Below are positions 1-9,283 of a DNA stretch of 64,000 nt, piece by piece. Made by a program: the position numbers and the translations under genes. Source of the stretch: Spirosoma sp. KCTC 42546 (lineage in GTDB: Bacteria; Bacteroidota; Bacteroidia; Cytophagales; Spirosomataceae); assembly GCF_006965485.1 (NCBI RefSeq), contig NZ_CP041360.1:1550001-1614000 (forward strand). Reading direction: 5' to 3'. How positions within the stretch are numbered: the stretch's first letter is position 1; the number at the start of each line of letters is the position of its first letter. The notes under the pieces are model-generated. The model was not told the DNA's origin and did no database searches. It saw only the letters and a list, made by a program, of their open reading frames with translations.

Positions 1-1
1 T

Positions 2-643
2 TATCTGGTAAGCCAATTGGAAACGAAGTTTAAATTAGGAATCGACACCATTATTCGGATACGGAATAATTTTGTTGGATGCGTTGACCAATTTCAGCAA
101 TTACATATCGAACGTCACCCGACTCAGGATTTGGCTTTGCTACGATTTGAAGGCTATAGCCGTCTACTCTACCGATCGCATGCTACGTTCCTGGGCGATA
201 CAACCCGCATCAAGCCGGGTCGTAGTTTATGCCGTTTAGGGTATCCCTTTCCCGAGTTTACTAATTTTCGCTATAATCCTTCGATCGACGATATTGAATG
301 GAATACTGTAGGACGCACTAGTTCACCATCGTTTCCAATTGATGGGATTGTAACTCGTTTATCGGGTGATGCAACTGGTGTTACGGGTATTGAAATGAGT
401 ACCCCTGGGTTGCGGGGCCAAAGTGGCGGCCCCCTGTTCGATAGTAACGGACTTATTTACGGAATGCAATCGGCCACGAGTCATTTACATCTTGGCTTTG
501 ATATTGAGGATCATGAAGTACTCGTAAATGGTCGTAAAAGGCGAGTTTCGAATTATCCTTTTCTGAACGTTGGAAAGTGTGTTCATGTCGATGTAATTAA
601 AGCCTTTTTACGGGAAAAAGGAGTATCGTTTTATGAAGGATAG
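2..643 (+). CDS. Trypsin-like serine protease, 5' end outside window
   Basis: The frame is open to the left edge, so the N-terminus is missing. About 213 residues remain. The motif GLRGQSGGPLF carries the GxSGGP nucleophile signature of trypsin-fold peptidases, and QDLALLRF upstream fits the catalytic Asp region. The catalytic His should lie before the window. A TTG at position 17 could start translation but would give a protease with no His, so I treat it as internal. The role is unknown: a housekeeping DegP-like function is unlikely because no PDZ domain follows the protease domain. Confidence 0.75.
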   Translation, partial: YLVSQLETKFKLGIDTIIRIRNNFVGCVDQFQQLHIERHPTQDLALLRFEGYSRLLYRSHATFLGDTTRIKPGRSLCRLGYPFPEFTNFRYNPSIDDIEWNTVGRTSSPSFPIDGIVTRLSGDATGVTGIEMSTPGLRGQSGGPLFDSNGLIYGMQSATSHLHLGFDIEDHEVLVNGRKRRVSNYPFLNVGKCVHVDVIKAFLREKGVSFYEG

Positions 644-691
644 AGAGTTAGCCTAAAAGCCGAATAAGTAAAGACTTTGGCGCGTTGGCTG

Positions 692-699
692 TATCTTTG
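692..699 (+). promoter_or_regulatory. Candidate -7 promoter element for the deacetylase gene
   Basis: TATCTTTG matches the Bacteroidota -7 consensus TAnnTTTG and lies 20 bp before the ATG at 719. I found no well-spaced TTG for the -33 box, so the call is tentative. Confidence 0.35.
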
Positions 700-718
700 A
701 GCGGCCAACGCTTTATTT

Positions 719-1801
719 ATGTCTCAACTAGACGAACAATCAACGCAAATCGCCCTTACTACTGATGCATTTGCGTTGCTAAAACGCCTGATTTCGATAC
801 CATCATTCAGTCGGCAGGAAGAGCAAACCGCAACGCAAATCGAATCGTTTTTTCAGGAAAAGCAAATTCCGTTTAAGCGGCTTAAAAATAATGTCTGGGC
901 ACAGAATAAGCACTTCGATTCGTCTAAACCAACACTGTTGCTGAATTCGCATCATGACACCGTTAAGCCAAATCCGTCCTGGACACTTGATCCGTTTGAG
1001 CCTCTTGAGCATGACGATAAATTGTACGGACTGGGTAGTAATGATGCAGGGGGCTGTCTGGTGTCGTTACTAGCCACATTTGCCTATTTCTACGACCGGC
1101 CCAACATGGCCTATAATATGGTTATGGCAGCTACTGCCGAAGAAGAAATTTCGGGTCGCGATGGGCTGGAGCTGCTTTTACCCGAATTGCCACCCCTTAG
1201 TTTTGCTATTGTAGGTGAACCTACCGAAATGCAGTTGGCCATTGCCGAAAAAGGATTACTTGTACTTGACTGTACGGCCCATGGTGTGAGTGGCCATGCC
1301 GCCCGCGATGAGGGCGATAATGCTATTTACAAGGCTATTCGGGATATAAACTGGCTTACAACGTATCAATTCCCAAAGGTGTCGCCAACCCTTGGTCCCA
1401 TAAAACTTTCCGTAACCATTATTAATGCAGGTACTCAACATAACGTTGTGCCAGATACCTGTACATTCACAATCGATGTGCGGGTCACGGAACAGTACAC
1501 GCTCGAAGAAGTCATTGATACGATCCAGGCAAATATCAACGCCACGGTAAAGCCCCGATCCATTCGGCTCAAACCATCCTCTATTCCAATCAATCATCCA
1601 ATTGTGCAGGCTGGTCTGGCACTGGGCCGTTATACATATGGCTCCCCCACAACCTCAGATCAGGCTGTACTGAACTGCCCGTCGCTCAAATGCGGACCGG
1701 GCCATTCGGCCCGGTCGCACTCGGCAGACGAGTTTATTTATAGCAAAGAGATAGCTGAGGGTATAACGGGCTATATCCAGATGCTGGAACAAATAATTTG
1801 A
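719..1801 (+). CDS. argE: M20 family metallopeptidase, ArgE-type deacetylase
   Basis: The 360-residue length and order of motifs fit the short Bacteroidota ArgE-like branch of peptidase family M20, which removes the acyl group from acylated ornithine or citrulline in arginine synthesis. Visible metal and catalytic motifs are SHHDTV near residue 77, GSNDAGG near 106, ATAEEE near 139 and VGEPT near 164, with a late GPGHSARSH. There is no signal peptide, so it is cytoplasmic. No other arginine genes are nearby, so the exact substrate rests on family resemblance. The stop codon abuts the stop of the convergent sigma factor gene with no spacer. Confidence 0.75.
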   Translation: MSQLDEQSTQIALTTDAFALLKRLISIPSFSRQEEQTATQIESFFQEKQIPFKRLKNNVWAQNKHFDSSKPTLLLNSHHDTVKPNPSWTLDPFEPLEHDDKLYGLGSNDAGGCLVSLLATFAYFYDRPNMAYNMVMAATAEEEISGRDGLELLLPELPPLSFAIVGEPTEMQLAIAEKGLLVLDCTAHGVSGHAARDEGDNAIYKAIRDINWLTTYQFPKVSPTLGPIKLSVTIINAGTQHNVVPDTCTFTIDVRVTEQYTLEEVIDTIQANINATVKPRSIRLKPSSIPINHPIVQAGLALGRYTYGSPTTSDQAVLNCPSLKCGPGHSARSHSADEFIYSKEIAEGITGYIQMLEQII

Positions 1802-2350
1802 TTAGTTATCATACACAGTGGTACACATAGTCTGAAGCTTATCACGAGTTCGTAATAATCTCATCTTAATAGCGCTTTCCGACAAGTGAAACTGCTCACT
1901 AATTGCTTTAATCGATAAGCCCTGCTCATATTTGAGCCGTAACAGTGTTACTTCCTGAGCTGGTAAATCATTCATCATACACTCCATAATATGCCATTGA
2001 CTTGCGGTAGACTGATCTGATTCCGCTACTGAATTTATTGTTGAATCGGAGAGTAGCTCTACTTGCATCCGTTTGCGCAGCCTAAGTTGGTCGAGACAGT
2101 GATTATGCGCAACGGAGTAAAGCCAGGTAGAAAATGATGAGCGATTTTGGAAGGTCTTTAACTTGACAAATACTTTGATAAAAATATCCTGGGTAAAATC
2201 TTTAGATGTTTCAGGATCTTTAGTCATTGAAAGACATTTCTGGTAAACTTTACCAACATAGCGATTGTAAATGGCTTCGAAACTGTTTTTGTCCTTTGTG
2301 CTCTGACAAAAAGTAGTGACTTTGTTGTCAGCTGAATAAGCTTTTTCCAT
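1802..2350 (-). CDS. ECF sigma-70 factor
   Basis: This 182-residue protein has sigma region 2 at about residues 23-95 (with FTQDIFIKVF and a WLYSVAHNHCLDQLR-like recognition segment) and region 4 at about 125-175 (LSIKAISEQFHLSESAIKMR, a helix-turn-helix). It has no linker region 3 and so is a group 4 (extracytoplasmic function) sigma factor that directs RNA polymerase to a small regulon. No FecR-like anti-sigma gene lies next to it, so its trigger is unknown. It is convergent with the deacetylase gene and upstream on the same strand lies the hybrid sensor regulator, 309 bp away. Confidence 0.88.
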   Translation of the reverse strand: MEKAYSADNKVTTFCQSTKDKNSFEAIYNRYVGKVYQKCLSMTKDPETSKDFTQDIFIKVFVKLKTFQNRSSFSTWLYSVAHNHCLDQLRLRKRMQVELLSDSTINSVAESDQSTASQWHIMECMMNDLPAQEVTLLRLKYEQGLSIKAISEQFHLSESAIKMRLLRTRDKLQTMCTTVYDN

Positions 2351-2659
2351 GATGTAGTGGATGGTTTTAAGTAGCGCAAGAGAGCATCAGCTCGCTGGTA
2401 GTCGATTTGCTCATTTGCTTTTAAGTTACGGTAGATGGTAAACGCACTGCGGGTACTGAAAAAGGACTTTAATGCATAAGTTAGATTTGTTAATTTAGGA
2501 TTGTCAATAAAGATATAATGAACACTCAAAGGTCACTTACCTATTTAACAAATGCGGGTAGTTTTGTATCAAAAACCGGTACTTACATCCCAAGTAACTG
2601 ATTTTTACCTACTATGTATATTATTGTATTCTATAAGTATACATAAAAGTGGTTGATGG
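2351..2659. other. Gap between sigma factor and sensor regulator
   Basis: No credible gene is seen. A 7-bp AT-rich inverted repeat (ATGTATA 2614-2620, TATACAT 2638-2644) lies 16 bp past the sensor stop and could end its transcript, but it has no GC stem. The right-hand part of the minus strand should carry the sigma factor promoter. Confidence 0.3.
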
Positions 2660-5600
2660 CTAATTGTTTCGGGAAAAGGTAGAGGGGGGCATTTGATACA
2701 CTTTCCGGAAAGAACGGGCAAAATAAGAGGGATCTTCGAAGCCGACCAGATAAGCTGTTTCGGATACAGAATGGCCTTGGCGTAGAAACTGGGCCGCTCG
2801 TTTTAATCGATAATTACGGATGAATTCGCCTGTTGATGTATCGGCCAGTGCTCTCAACTTCCGGTGTAAATTCATTCGACTCATGCCACTGGCTACCGTG
2901 AGTTCTTCGGCACCGAACGTTGCTTCGTCAAGATGGTCTTCTACTATCTGACACAATTTTTCAATGAGTGGATCCGTAGGAACAGGGGTATGGACTGGAG
3001 GGTCGGCACTCGTGATACTGGCCAATACCCATTGTTGCAATTGACGACGCTGCTCCAACAGATTGCGTATCCGTAATTGAAGTTCCTGAATATGGAATGG
3101 CTTGGCAATATAATCGTCGGCTCCTAATGATAGGCCTTCCAGTCGGTCATCGACAGATGCTCTGGCTGTCAATAAAACAACCGGGATATGGCTGGTACGT
3201 AGATCTTCTTTTAACTTTTGGCAAAGTGTATAACCATCCATAACAGGCATCATAACATCACTGATCACTAAGTCTGGAATCAGGTTGATGGCTTGGTGCC
3301 AGCCTTCAGATCCGTTCTTAGCTTGATGGACTGTATACAAATCCGATAAATTTTCGAAGATAAACTCACGTAAAATTTCGTTATCTTCAACAAGTAATAT
3401 CAACGAGGTTTTGTCAGATCGGTTTTCGTTCTGGCTAACCACGGGTGTAAGCACGGGTATAGTTGCCGGTTCGATAGCTATGCCTGAGTGAGGGGCTGAA
3501 ACGCTAGTAGCTGGGCGATAGGGTAAATAAATGGTAAAAGTGGTTCCTAGACCTGCCTTGCTGGTCACCAGAATTGTTCCTGATTGAATTTCTACCAGTT
3601 CTTTAACTAAGGCTAACCTGATTCCTGGACTTTCCTGTTCAATGGGTTGACTGTTTTCTCCCTGATAAAACCGGTCGAAGATGCGAGGGAGTTCCTCTGG
3701 CCTAATGCCAGCACCATTGTCAGAAACGGTTATCTGTATCCAGGAACTATGAGCAGGATGTTTACCAGTTGATTTATTGGATTCAGGAGCGGAGACATTT
3801 AAACCGACATTGACTTTTCCGCCTATGGGTGAAAATTTCAGCGCATGAACGATCAGATTAGTTATAATCTTTGCCAGTTTTTCTGAGTCGAACCAATACT
3901 GCGTATGCAGAGTGCCTGTTTGAAAAATTAATTGGATGTTTTTTGTTTTTGCCTGGTAATCAAACGAGTATACTAGTTTTTTGATAAATGTCTTCAGGTC
4001 TCCCAAGCTTTCATTTAGCCGAAGTACATTGGTTTCTGCTTTCGATAAGTCTATTAATTGGTTGACCAATTCCAGAATTTGGGCAGCATTTTGATTGATT
4101 AAGTTCAGTTGATACTGGTCTTCATTACTATGTAAGCGTTTCTTCAATGTTTCTACGGGCCCTAAAATTAAGGTTAACGGAGTTCTGAATTCATGAGCAA
4201 TATTGGTGAAGAAACGCACTTTCATGGCATCAACTTCCTTGAGTTGCCTGGCTTCTTGCTGGTGTAGGTAGGAACGAACCAATATATACCCTACTGCCAA
4301 CAGGCCAACAAGATAGATGAGAATAGCCCACCAAGTAGCCCACCAAGGCGGCCGGATAACTAACGTCAGCTCCCGAATATATGGACTCCAAATGCCCGAC
4401 GTATTTGAGGCATTTAATTTTAGGGTGTATCGTCCCCAGCGTAGATCGGTATATTGAACTACTGGTTCACGCGTTTCGATCCATGTCTTGTCCAATCCAA
4501 CTAACTGATGACGGAACTGGATTTTGCCCTGGCGGTTGTATTGTAAGGCAGCAAAGTCGATCGATATAAAGTTCTGATTATAGGGTAAATCCAGGCGACT
4601 GATAGCTTGGACGGGTAGCGAGTCGGTGAGTGGGCCGGGTAAAATTGACTGGTTATTGAGTTGGATATCGGTGATTTGGGTGCGTGGCTGATAGGTATCA
4701 TCCTGTAACTGATTGGGGTAAAAAGACGTAATTCCTTCTAACCCTCCCAGTAGAATACGGTCATCAGACAGATGCAGAAAATGAAAATGATTGAATTCAT
4801 CTTCCAAAAGCCCATCATCATGTGTATAAGTGCGAGCCTGAAAAGACCGGCGATCCATACGGCAAAGTCCCTGATTGGTACCGATCCACAAAAAACCCTG
4901 TTTGTCGGGAATAGCGGAGTAGATTACATTATTGGGTAAACCCGTTTTGGTAGAAAACCGACGACAGGTGCCAGTTCGTTTATCAAAACGACACAGGCCA
5001 TTGCCGAATGTACCCACCCACAAGATGGTTTGGTCAAGGGGATCATCGAATACACAAAACAATTGGTTGCTACTCAGCGAGGCCGGATTCTTTGGCAGAT
5101 TTTTATAGGAGCGAATCTGGCCAGTACGACGATCTATCCGATAAAGCCCCTGTGTTCGTGTTGCCAGCCATAAAGCCTGATTATCAACTACGAAATGAAG
5201 TATCTGCCCATCTACACCGGTTGGCAATGTAGCGTTTGATTTAAATTCATTCAATCGCTTTTTTGCCCGGATCGGATATTGAAAGCGACGCCATTCACCA
5301 TCTTCGTACCATGTTGCCACCGAATCTGTTACGACCCACACGTGACCTGTAGGATCGGTTGCCATCGGCGCAATTGGGTAAGTCCAGCTATGTTGAGCAA
5401 GTAAAGAAACAGGGAAGGGAATTGGCGTGATTTTCTTTGTGTTCAAATCAACCTGATAAAAGTGCTTGTCGCCCATATTGAACCAAAGTTTCCCGAACTT
5501 ATCGAGCGTATGCCTGAAAATATAGGGCGATGCGTTTGCTGCTCCAGCAGGTACCTGATTAGCAGGTATCCCCAATTCCCGTTTGAATAGATCATTGTAG

Positions 5601-6667
5601 AAGTTGCGCTCGTAGGGCACAGCCTTAAACATACTGGGTTTGAGATTGTATTTAAGAATGCCCGTTTTGTTGGTGCCTGCCCACAGCACATCTGAACGGT
5701 CGATAAGCAAGCTGCGAAAGACTGACTCTCCAGTCAATGTCGCCAGTACGCTTATTCCTTTTGATTCACTGAACCTACACAGCGTGTTGTATTGATTAAA
5801 GTACACATCGCCCTGAGTAGCCACCACCATACAAGCCTGATTCCATTGCTCAGTAGGGCCAGTATGGACAGGTAATGCAAATGACCGAATACGGCCAGAC
5901 TGGGGAGTCAACATCATGATAGAGTTGCTTAATAGGATAAACAACTCACCATCTGGCCGCAATTTGATCCCTCTGATATCATTATACGGAAGAACATACT
6001 GATTGAAACGGGCCGTTCGCGGGTCTAAACGATATAGTCCGGTTCTATTGGACATCCAGATGGTTCCTTGTTTGTCTTGAACGAAAGTGCCGAATTCTGA
6101 AAAAGAATCTGGGCTAGCCTGATACGTATAGTGTCGTAAGCGATAGGTATCTGGATCGATACTGGCAACCCTGTTTGAAATAAAACTAAGCCATAAACGG
6201 CCCTGTCCATCGAAGTAATGTGCATGGACGATATCCCGACCGAACTGTCGTTTGAAGACAGGTTGCCTGGAAATATTGATGAATTTTTCCGTTACCGGGT
6301 CTATAATATCAATGTCATTGTATTCACTGAATACCCATATTCGCCCCCGCTTATCAAGACTCAAACCAGAAAGGCTTAATGATGAAATACCTGGATTACC
6401 ATCTGTAGTTGGCTGAAACACTTTAAAATGGTTGCCGTCATAGCGGCATAGGCCATCACGAGTAGCCATCCAGATAAAACCCTGACGATCCTGCACAATG
6501 GCGGGCACAAAGGCCTGAGGTAAACCTTGTTTGCCGGTAATAAGCTCAGGTTGTGGTAAGGCAACAATCTGGCCATATACTGATAGTCCGCTTATAGGAA
6601 TAAACGTCAGTAAAAATAGAATTGATAATAAGACTATTTGCCGATAATAAATCAAAACCGGATGCAT
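2660..6667 (-). CDS. Hybrid two-component regulator (propeller sensor, kinase, receiver, AraC HTH)
   Basis: At 1335 residues this has the full one-protein hybrid architecture common in Bacteroidota. An N-terminal hydrophobic signal or anchor (about 12-30) is followed by a two-component-regulator propeller with repeated DRQGFIWMATRDGL-like blades to about 690, a Y_Y_Y domain, and a membrane span near 775-800 (WAILIYLVGLLAVGYILV). Inside the cell come a HisKA domain with the phosphorylated His in IAHEFRTPL (about 826), an ATPase domain with DNGAGI (about 985), a receiver domain with Asp in VISDVMMP (about 1136) and an AraC-type HTH to the end. Such proteins sense extracytoplasmic sugars or similar ligands and switch on nearby uptake or hydrolase genes; the divergent fucosidase gene is a plausible target. 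No SusC/SusD pair is present in the window. Confidence 0.92.
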   Translation of the reverse strand: MHPVLIYYRQIVLLSILFLLTFIPISGLSVYGQIVALPQPELITGKQGLPQAFVPAIVQDRQGFIWMATRDGLCRYDGNHFKVFQPTTDGNPGISSLSLSGLSLDKRGRIWVFSEYNDIDIIDPVTEKFINISRQPVFKRQFGRDIVHAHYFDGQGRLWLSFISNRVASIDPDTYRLRHYTYQASPDSFSEFGTFVQDKQGTIWMSNRTGLYRLDPRTARFNQYVLPYNDIRGIKLRPDGELFILLSNSIMMLTPQSGRIRSFALPVHTGPTEQWNQACMVVATQGDVYFNQYNTLCRFSESKGISVLATLTGESVFRSLLIDRSDVLWAGTNKTGILKYNLKPSMFKAVPYERNFYNDLFKRELGIPANQVPAGAANASPYIFRHTLDKFGKLWFNMGDKHFYQVDLNTKKITPIPFPVSLLAQHSWTYPIAPMATDPTGHVWVVTDSVATWYEDGEWRRFQYPIRAKKRLNEFKSNATLPTGVDGQILHFVVDNQALWLATRTQGLYRIDRRTGQIRSYKNLPKNPASLSSNQLFCVFDDPLDQTILWVGTFGNGLCRFDKRTGTCRRFSTKTGLPNNVIYSAIPDKQGFLWIGTNQGLCRMDRRSFQARTYTHDDGLLEDEFNHFHFLHLSDDRILLGGLEGITSFYPNQLQDDTYQPRTQITDIQLNNQSILPGPLTDSLPVQAISRLDLPYNQNFISIDFAALQYNRQGKIQFRHQLVGLDKTWIETREPVVQYTDLRWGRYTLKLNASNTSGIWSPYIRELTLVIRPPWWATWWAILIYLVGLLAVGYILVRSYLHQQEARQLKEVDAMKVRFFTNIAHEFRTPLTLILGPVETLKKRLHSNEDQYQLNLINQNAAQILELVNQLIDLSKAETNVLRLNESLGDLKTFIKKLVYSFDYQAKTKNIQLIFQTGTLHTQYWFDSEKLAKIITNLIVHALKFSPIGGKVNVGLNVSAPESNKSTGKHPAHSSWIQITVSDNGAGIRPEELPRIFDRFYQGENSQPIEQESPGIRLALVKELVEIQSGTILVTSKAGLGTTFTIYLPYRPATSVSAPHSGIAIEPATIPVLTPVVSQNENRSDKTSLILLVEDNEILREFIFENLSDLYTVHQAKNGSEGWHQAINLIPDLVISDVMMPVMDGYTLCQKLKEDLRTSHIPVVLLTARASVDDRLEGLSLGADDYIAKPFHIQELQLRIRNLLEQRRQLQQWVLASITSADPPVHTPVPTDPLIEKLCQIVEDHLDEATFGAEELTVASGMSRMNLHRKLRALADTSTGEFIRNYRLKRAAQFLRQGHSVSETAYLVGFEDPSYFARSFRKVYQMPPSTFSRNN

Positions 6668-7148
6668 TTGTCAGATCTGGCAAAAAATATCAAGTATCTG
6701 GCTGGGAATTATCCAGTAAAGCAACCAGATAGCTCTAACTTGTTGATAAGTTGATTAGCTTCTCAATAAGGGTATGCAATATAAACATAATCTAAAAATT
6801 AGTTTACTATATTTTAGCAGTCTTTAACGGCTTGACTATTAGACCAATAATGATACACATTCGTCTGATAAGAATAGCTAATTTTCGTATTAACATTTGG
6901 CATTTGCTGTAGAGGTATACTAAATAAAATTTTATATTATCTTTAATGATTTGATAATCAATCTGTTGAGGATACTTTTAGTTCCGGGAAGGTGGCTGAT
7001 AACTAGGTTGCAATAGGTGTTTCGATGCATAGGTGCCACACCGTTTGCGCTTTTCACTTGCCCAATCCCGACAGGGAGGCTACTTTTTAGTTACTTTTAA
7101 CAGCGAAAACATGCCTTAGTTACCCACTTTTGAAGTCCCTATTCCCTT
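6668..7148. other. AT-rich divergent promoter region
   Basis: This 481-bp gap separates the minus-strand sensor regulator from the plus-strand fucosidase gene. No gene, tRNA or strong hairpin was seen. It must contain both promoters; no clear pair of -33 and -7 boxes was picked out by eye. Confidence 0.4.
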
Positions 7149-8507
7149 ATGCGTTGCTATTCTGCCTTCCCAGGATTACTGATTTTACTAACTGCAACCT
7201 GCCTTATAGCCCAGCCAATAGCTAAACCGACCCCCCGTCAACTGGCCTGGCAACCTCTTGAAACTACGGCTTTTCTACACTTCACCGTCAATACATTTAC
7301 CGATAAAGAATGGGGCGATGGCACCGAAAGCCCAGCTATTTTTAATCCAACCAAACTGGATGCCCGACAGTGGATTAAGGCCCTAAAAGATGCAGGTTTT
7401 AAAATGGCCATTATTACAGCCAAGCATCATGACGGTTTCTGCTTGTGGCCATCCAAAATGACCGAGCATTCCGTTAAAAACAGCCCCTGGAAAAATGGAA
7501 AAGGCGATGTCGTGCGTGAGGTAGCTGATGCCTGCCGTGAGTTTGGCTTGAAATTCGGCGTGTATCTGTCGCCCTGGGATCGTCATGAACCACGCTATGG
7601 CACAGCCGCTTACAACGATTACTATAAAAGCCAGTTGCGCGAATTACTGACTAATTACGGGCCGGTTTCTGAGGTTTGGTTCGATGGGGCGAAGGGTGAA
7701 AACGCCAAGGATATGACCTATGATTTCGCGGGTTACTGGGCACTGGTTCGAGAATTACAACCCAATGCGGTCATGTTTTCGGATGCTGGACCCGATGTTC
7801 GTTGGGTGGGTAACGAAGCCGGTAACGCGGGCGAAACCTGCTGGTCGACGATCAATACCGATGGGCTGGCTCCGGGTGTAGCCGATTCCAAATACCTGAA
7901 CCGGGGCGATGCAACGGGTAAACAGTGGGTGCCAGCAGAGACCGACGTATCGATACGGCCGGGCTGGTTTTATCATGCTACGGAGGATGCGAAAGTACGG
8001 TCTGGTAAAAATCTGGTGAATCTTTATTATCAGTCGGTGGGGCGGAATAGCTTGTTGCTGCTGAATGTGCCGCCTAATCGTGAGGGCCTTTTTTCAGAGC
8101 CAGATCTGGCGAGTTTGAAAGAGTTTCGCAGTATTCTGGACGAAACATTTAAGCAAAATCTGGTGGCTAAGCAGCCCAAGTTGACCGATAAAAAACTTGG
8201 CACATTCAAGGCGTTGGCTGCCAATCAACCGCTTATGATTGATCTCAATGGCGAGCAATCGTTTGACCGTATGTCAATTCAGGAGAACATTGCTACGGGC
8301 CAGCGTATTGCCAGTGGGCGCGTGGAGTACTGGGATGGTGCGGGCTGGAAACCGCTCCAAACATTCACAACGGTAGGGTATAAACGGCTGCTACGCTTCC
8401 CGGCAGTGAAAGCATCGAAGCTACGTTTGTTTATCACAAATGCGAATGGACCGGTGGAACTGGCTGAAGTGGGTGTTTACAAAGCATCGGCGCGGGAAAG
8501 CGAGTAA
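7149..8507 (+). CDS. Alpha-L-fucosidase, family GH29
   Basis: A signal peptide (about 1-21, ending near IAQP) sends this 452-residue enzyme out of the cytoplasm. The GH29 barrel is marked by HFTVNTFTDKEWGDG, AKHHDGFCLWPS and VWFDGAKG, whose Asp (about residue 179) is at the family nucleophile position. A C-terminal beta-sandwich with LNGEQSFDRMSIQENI looks like a carbohydrate-binding or discoidin-like domain from about 355. It releases terminal L-fucose from glycans. The gene is divergent from the hybrid regulator. A hairpin follows the stop. Confidence 0.92.
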   Translation: MRCYSAFPGLLILLTATCLIAQPIAKPTPRQLAWQPLETTAFLHFTVNTFTDKEWGDGTESPAIFNPTKLDARQWIKALKDAGFKMAIITAKHHDGFCLWPSKMTEHSVKNSPWKNGKGDVVREVADACREFGLKFGVYLSPWDRHEPRYGTAAYNDYYKSQLRELLTNYGPVSEVWFDGAKGENAKDMTYDFAGYWALVRELQPNAVMFSDAGPDVRWVGNEAGNAGETCWSTINTDGLAPGVADSKYLNRGDATGKQWVPAETDVSIRPGWFYHATEDAKVRSGKNLVNLYYQSVGRNSLLLLNVPPNREGLFSEPDLASLKEFRSILDETFKQNLVAKQPKLTDKKLGTFKALAANQPLMIDLNGEQSFDRMSIQENIATGQRIASGRVEYWDGAGWKPLQTFTTVGYKRLLRFPAVKASKLRLFITNANGPVELAEVGVYKASARESE

Positions 8508-8511
8508 CGCG

Positions 8512-8560
8512 GTGATAGCGCAAACGAGCCGGGCCGTCGTGCGGACGTTCGCGCTATCAC
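8512..8560 (+). terminator. Hairpin after the fucosidase gene
   Basis: GTGATAGCGC at 8512-8521 is repeated inverted at 8551-8560, and pairing continues inward with mismatches. It starts five bases after the stop. There is no T run, so it may be a stabilising hairpin and not an intrinsic terminator. Confidence 0.5.
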
Positions 8561-8656
8561 TTCCCTGTGCTGGATTGTTTCTAAATTAGCCTTGTTTGAT
8601 AGCACATATAAACTTTAACAAACTCTTTGCGTTAAGCACGTAAAGAGAAGGGTTTC

Positions 8657-9043
8657 ATGAAATCAATTGTTGCTTTTTTGCTGGCGGGGCTAATTCTGGG
8701 GAGCAGTTTGCTGCCTGGCTTTGGCGTTGAGCAGTCGACCAAACTGGTCGAACTGATCCAGCATTACCAGCAACATGAAAAAGCGAGCCCTGGTTTGAGT
8801 TTTACCGACTTCATGGTGATGCACTATGGCGAAAACTCAGAGCATCAGAAGCACCCCAATCACAGCCATCACAACCTGCCGTCGGTAGGCCACATGGTTA
8901 CCGGCTTTACCTCGAACGGCCTTCGGTTGAGTATGTCATCGTACATACCGGTAGTGCTTGCTTCTCAGAAGGCGTTCTCACGCTACACAAATCTCTATTC
9001 GTTCCTCTCCGTTTTTTCGCTGATCAATCCGCCCAGACGCTAG
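8657..9043 (+). CDS. Small secreted His-rich protein of the metal-efflux locus
   Basis: The 128-residue product has an N-terminal hydrophobic signal (about 4-22) and a central His-rich stretch (HQKHPNHSHHNLPSVGHM, about 75-92) suited to binding soft metal ions. The C-terminus is mildly hydrophobic. I do not recognise a named family, but small proteins of this kind are commonly seen directly before CusA-type pumps in Bacteroidota. The 240-bp gap to the pump gene could contain its own promoter. A periplasmic metal-chaperone role is an inference from the His cluster and position. Confidence 0.7.
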   Translation: MKSIVAFLLAGLILGSSLLPGFGVEQSTKLVELIQHYQQHEKASPGLSFTDFMVMHYGENSEHQKHPNHSHHNLPSVGHMVTGFTSNGLRLSMSSYIPVVLASQKAFSRYTNLYSFLSVFSLINPPRR

Positions 9044-9186
9044 TTCTCGCGTACCTGTAGGCCAAATTGCGCCCATTCGGTTGTCCTATTCTGGCTTTAT
9101 TAGTTCACTTACCTGTTTTCCAGTTGCTGTGTTGCATTCAGTCGGTTCAAAGCCGATTGGATAACAACGTAAAATCTTGTCGCAAG

Positions 9187-9208
9187 CGTTACGATCTTCC
9201 ACGTAACG
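9187..9208. promoter_or_regulatory. Short palindrome upstream of the RND pump gene
   Basis: CGTTACG (9187-9193) and CGTAACG (9202-9208) form an inverted repeat with an 8-bp spacer, 76 bp before the CusA start. It could be an operator for a metal-responsive regulator, but no such regulator gene is adjacent. Confidence 0.25.
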
Positions 9209-9283
9209 ATTCTCTCTTAGTTACTAAGCTATTCTAACCTTCCCTGGGGAGGGATACTTCGTTGACTTATCTCTGAAGTCATT

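Noticed and set aside
2224..2529. 101-codon minus-strand frame overlapping the sigma factor start
   Set aside because: It overlaps the clearly coding sigma factor in another frame and has no recognisable motif.
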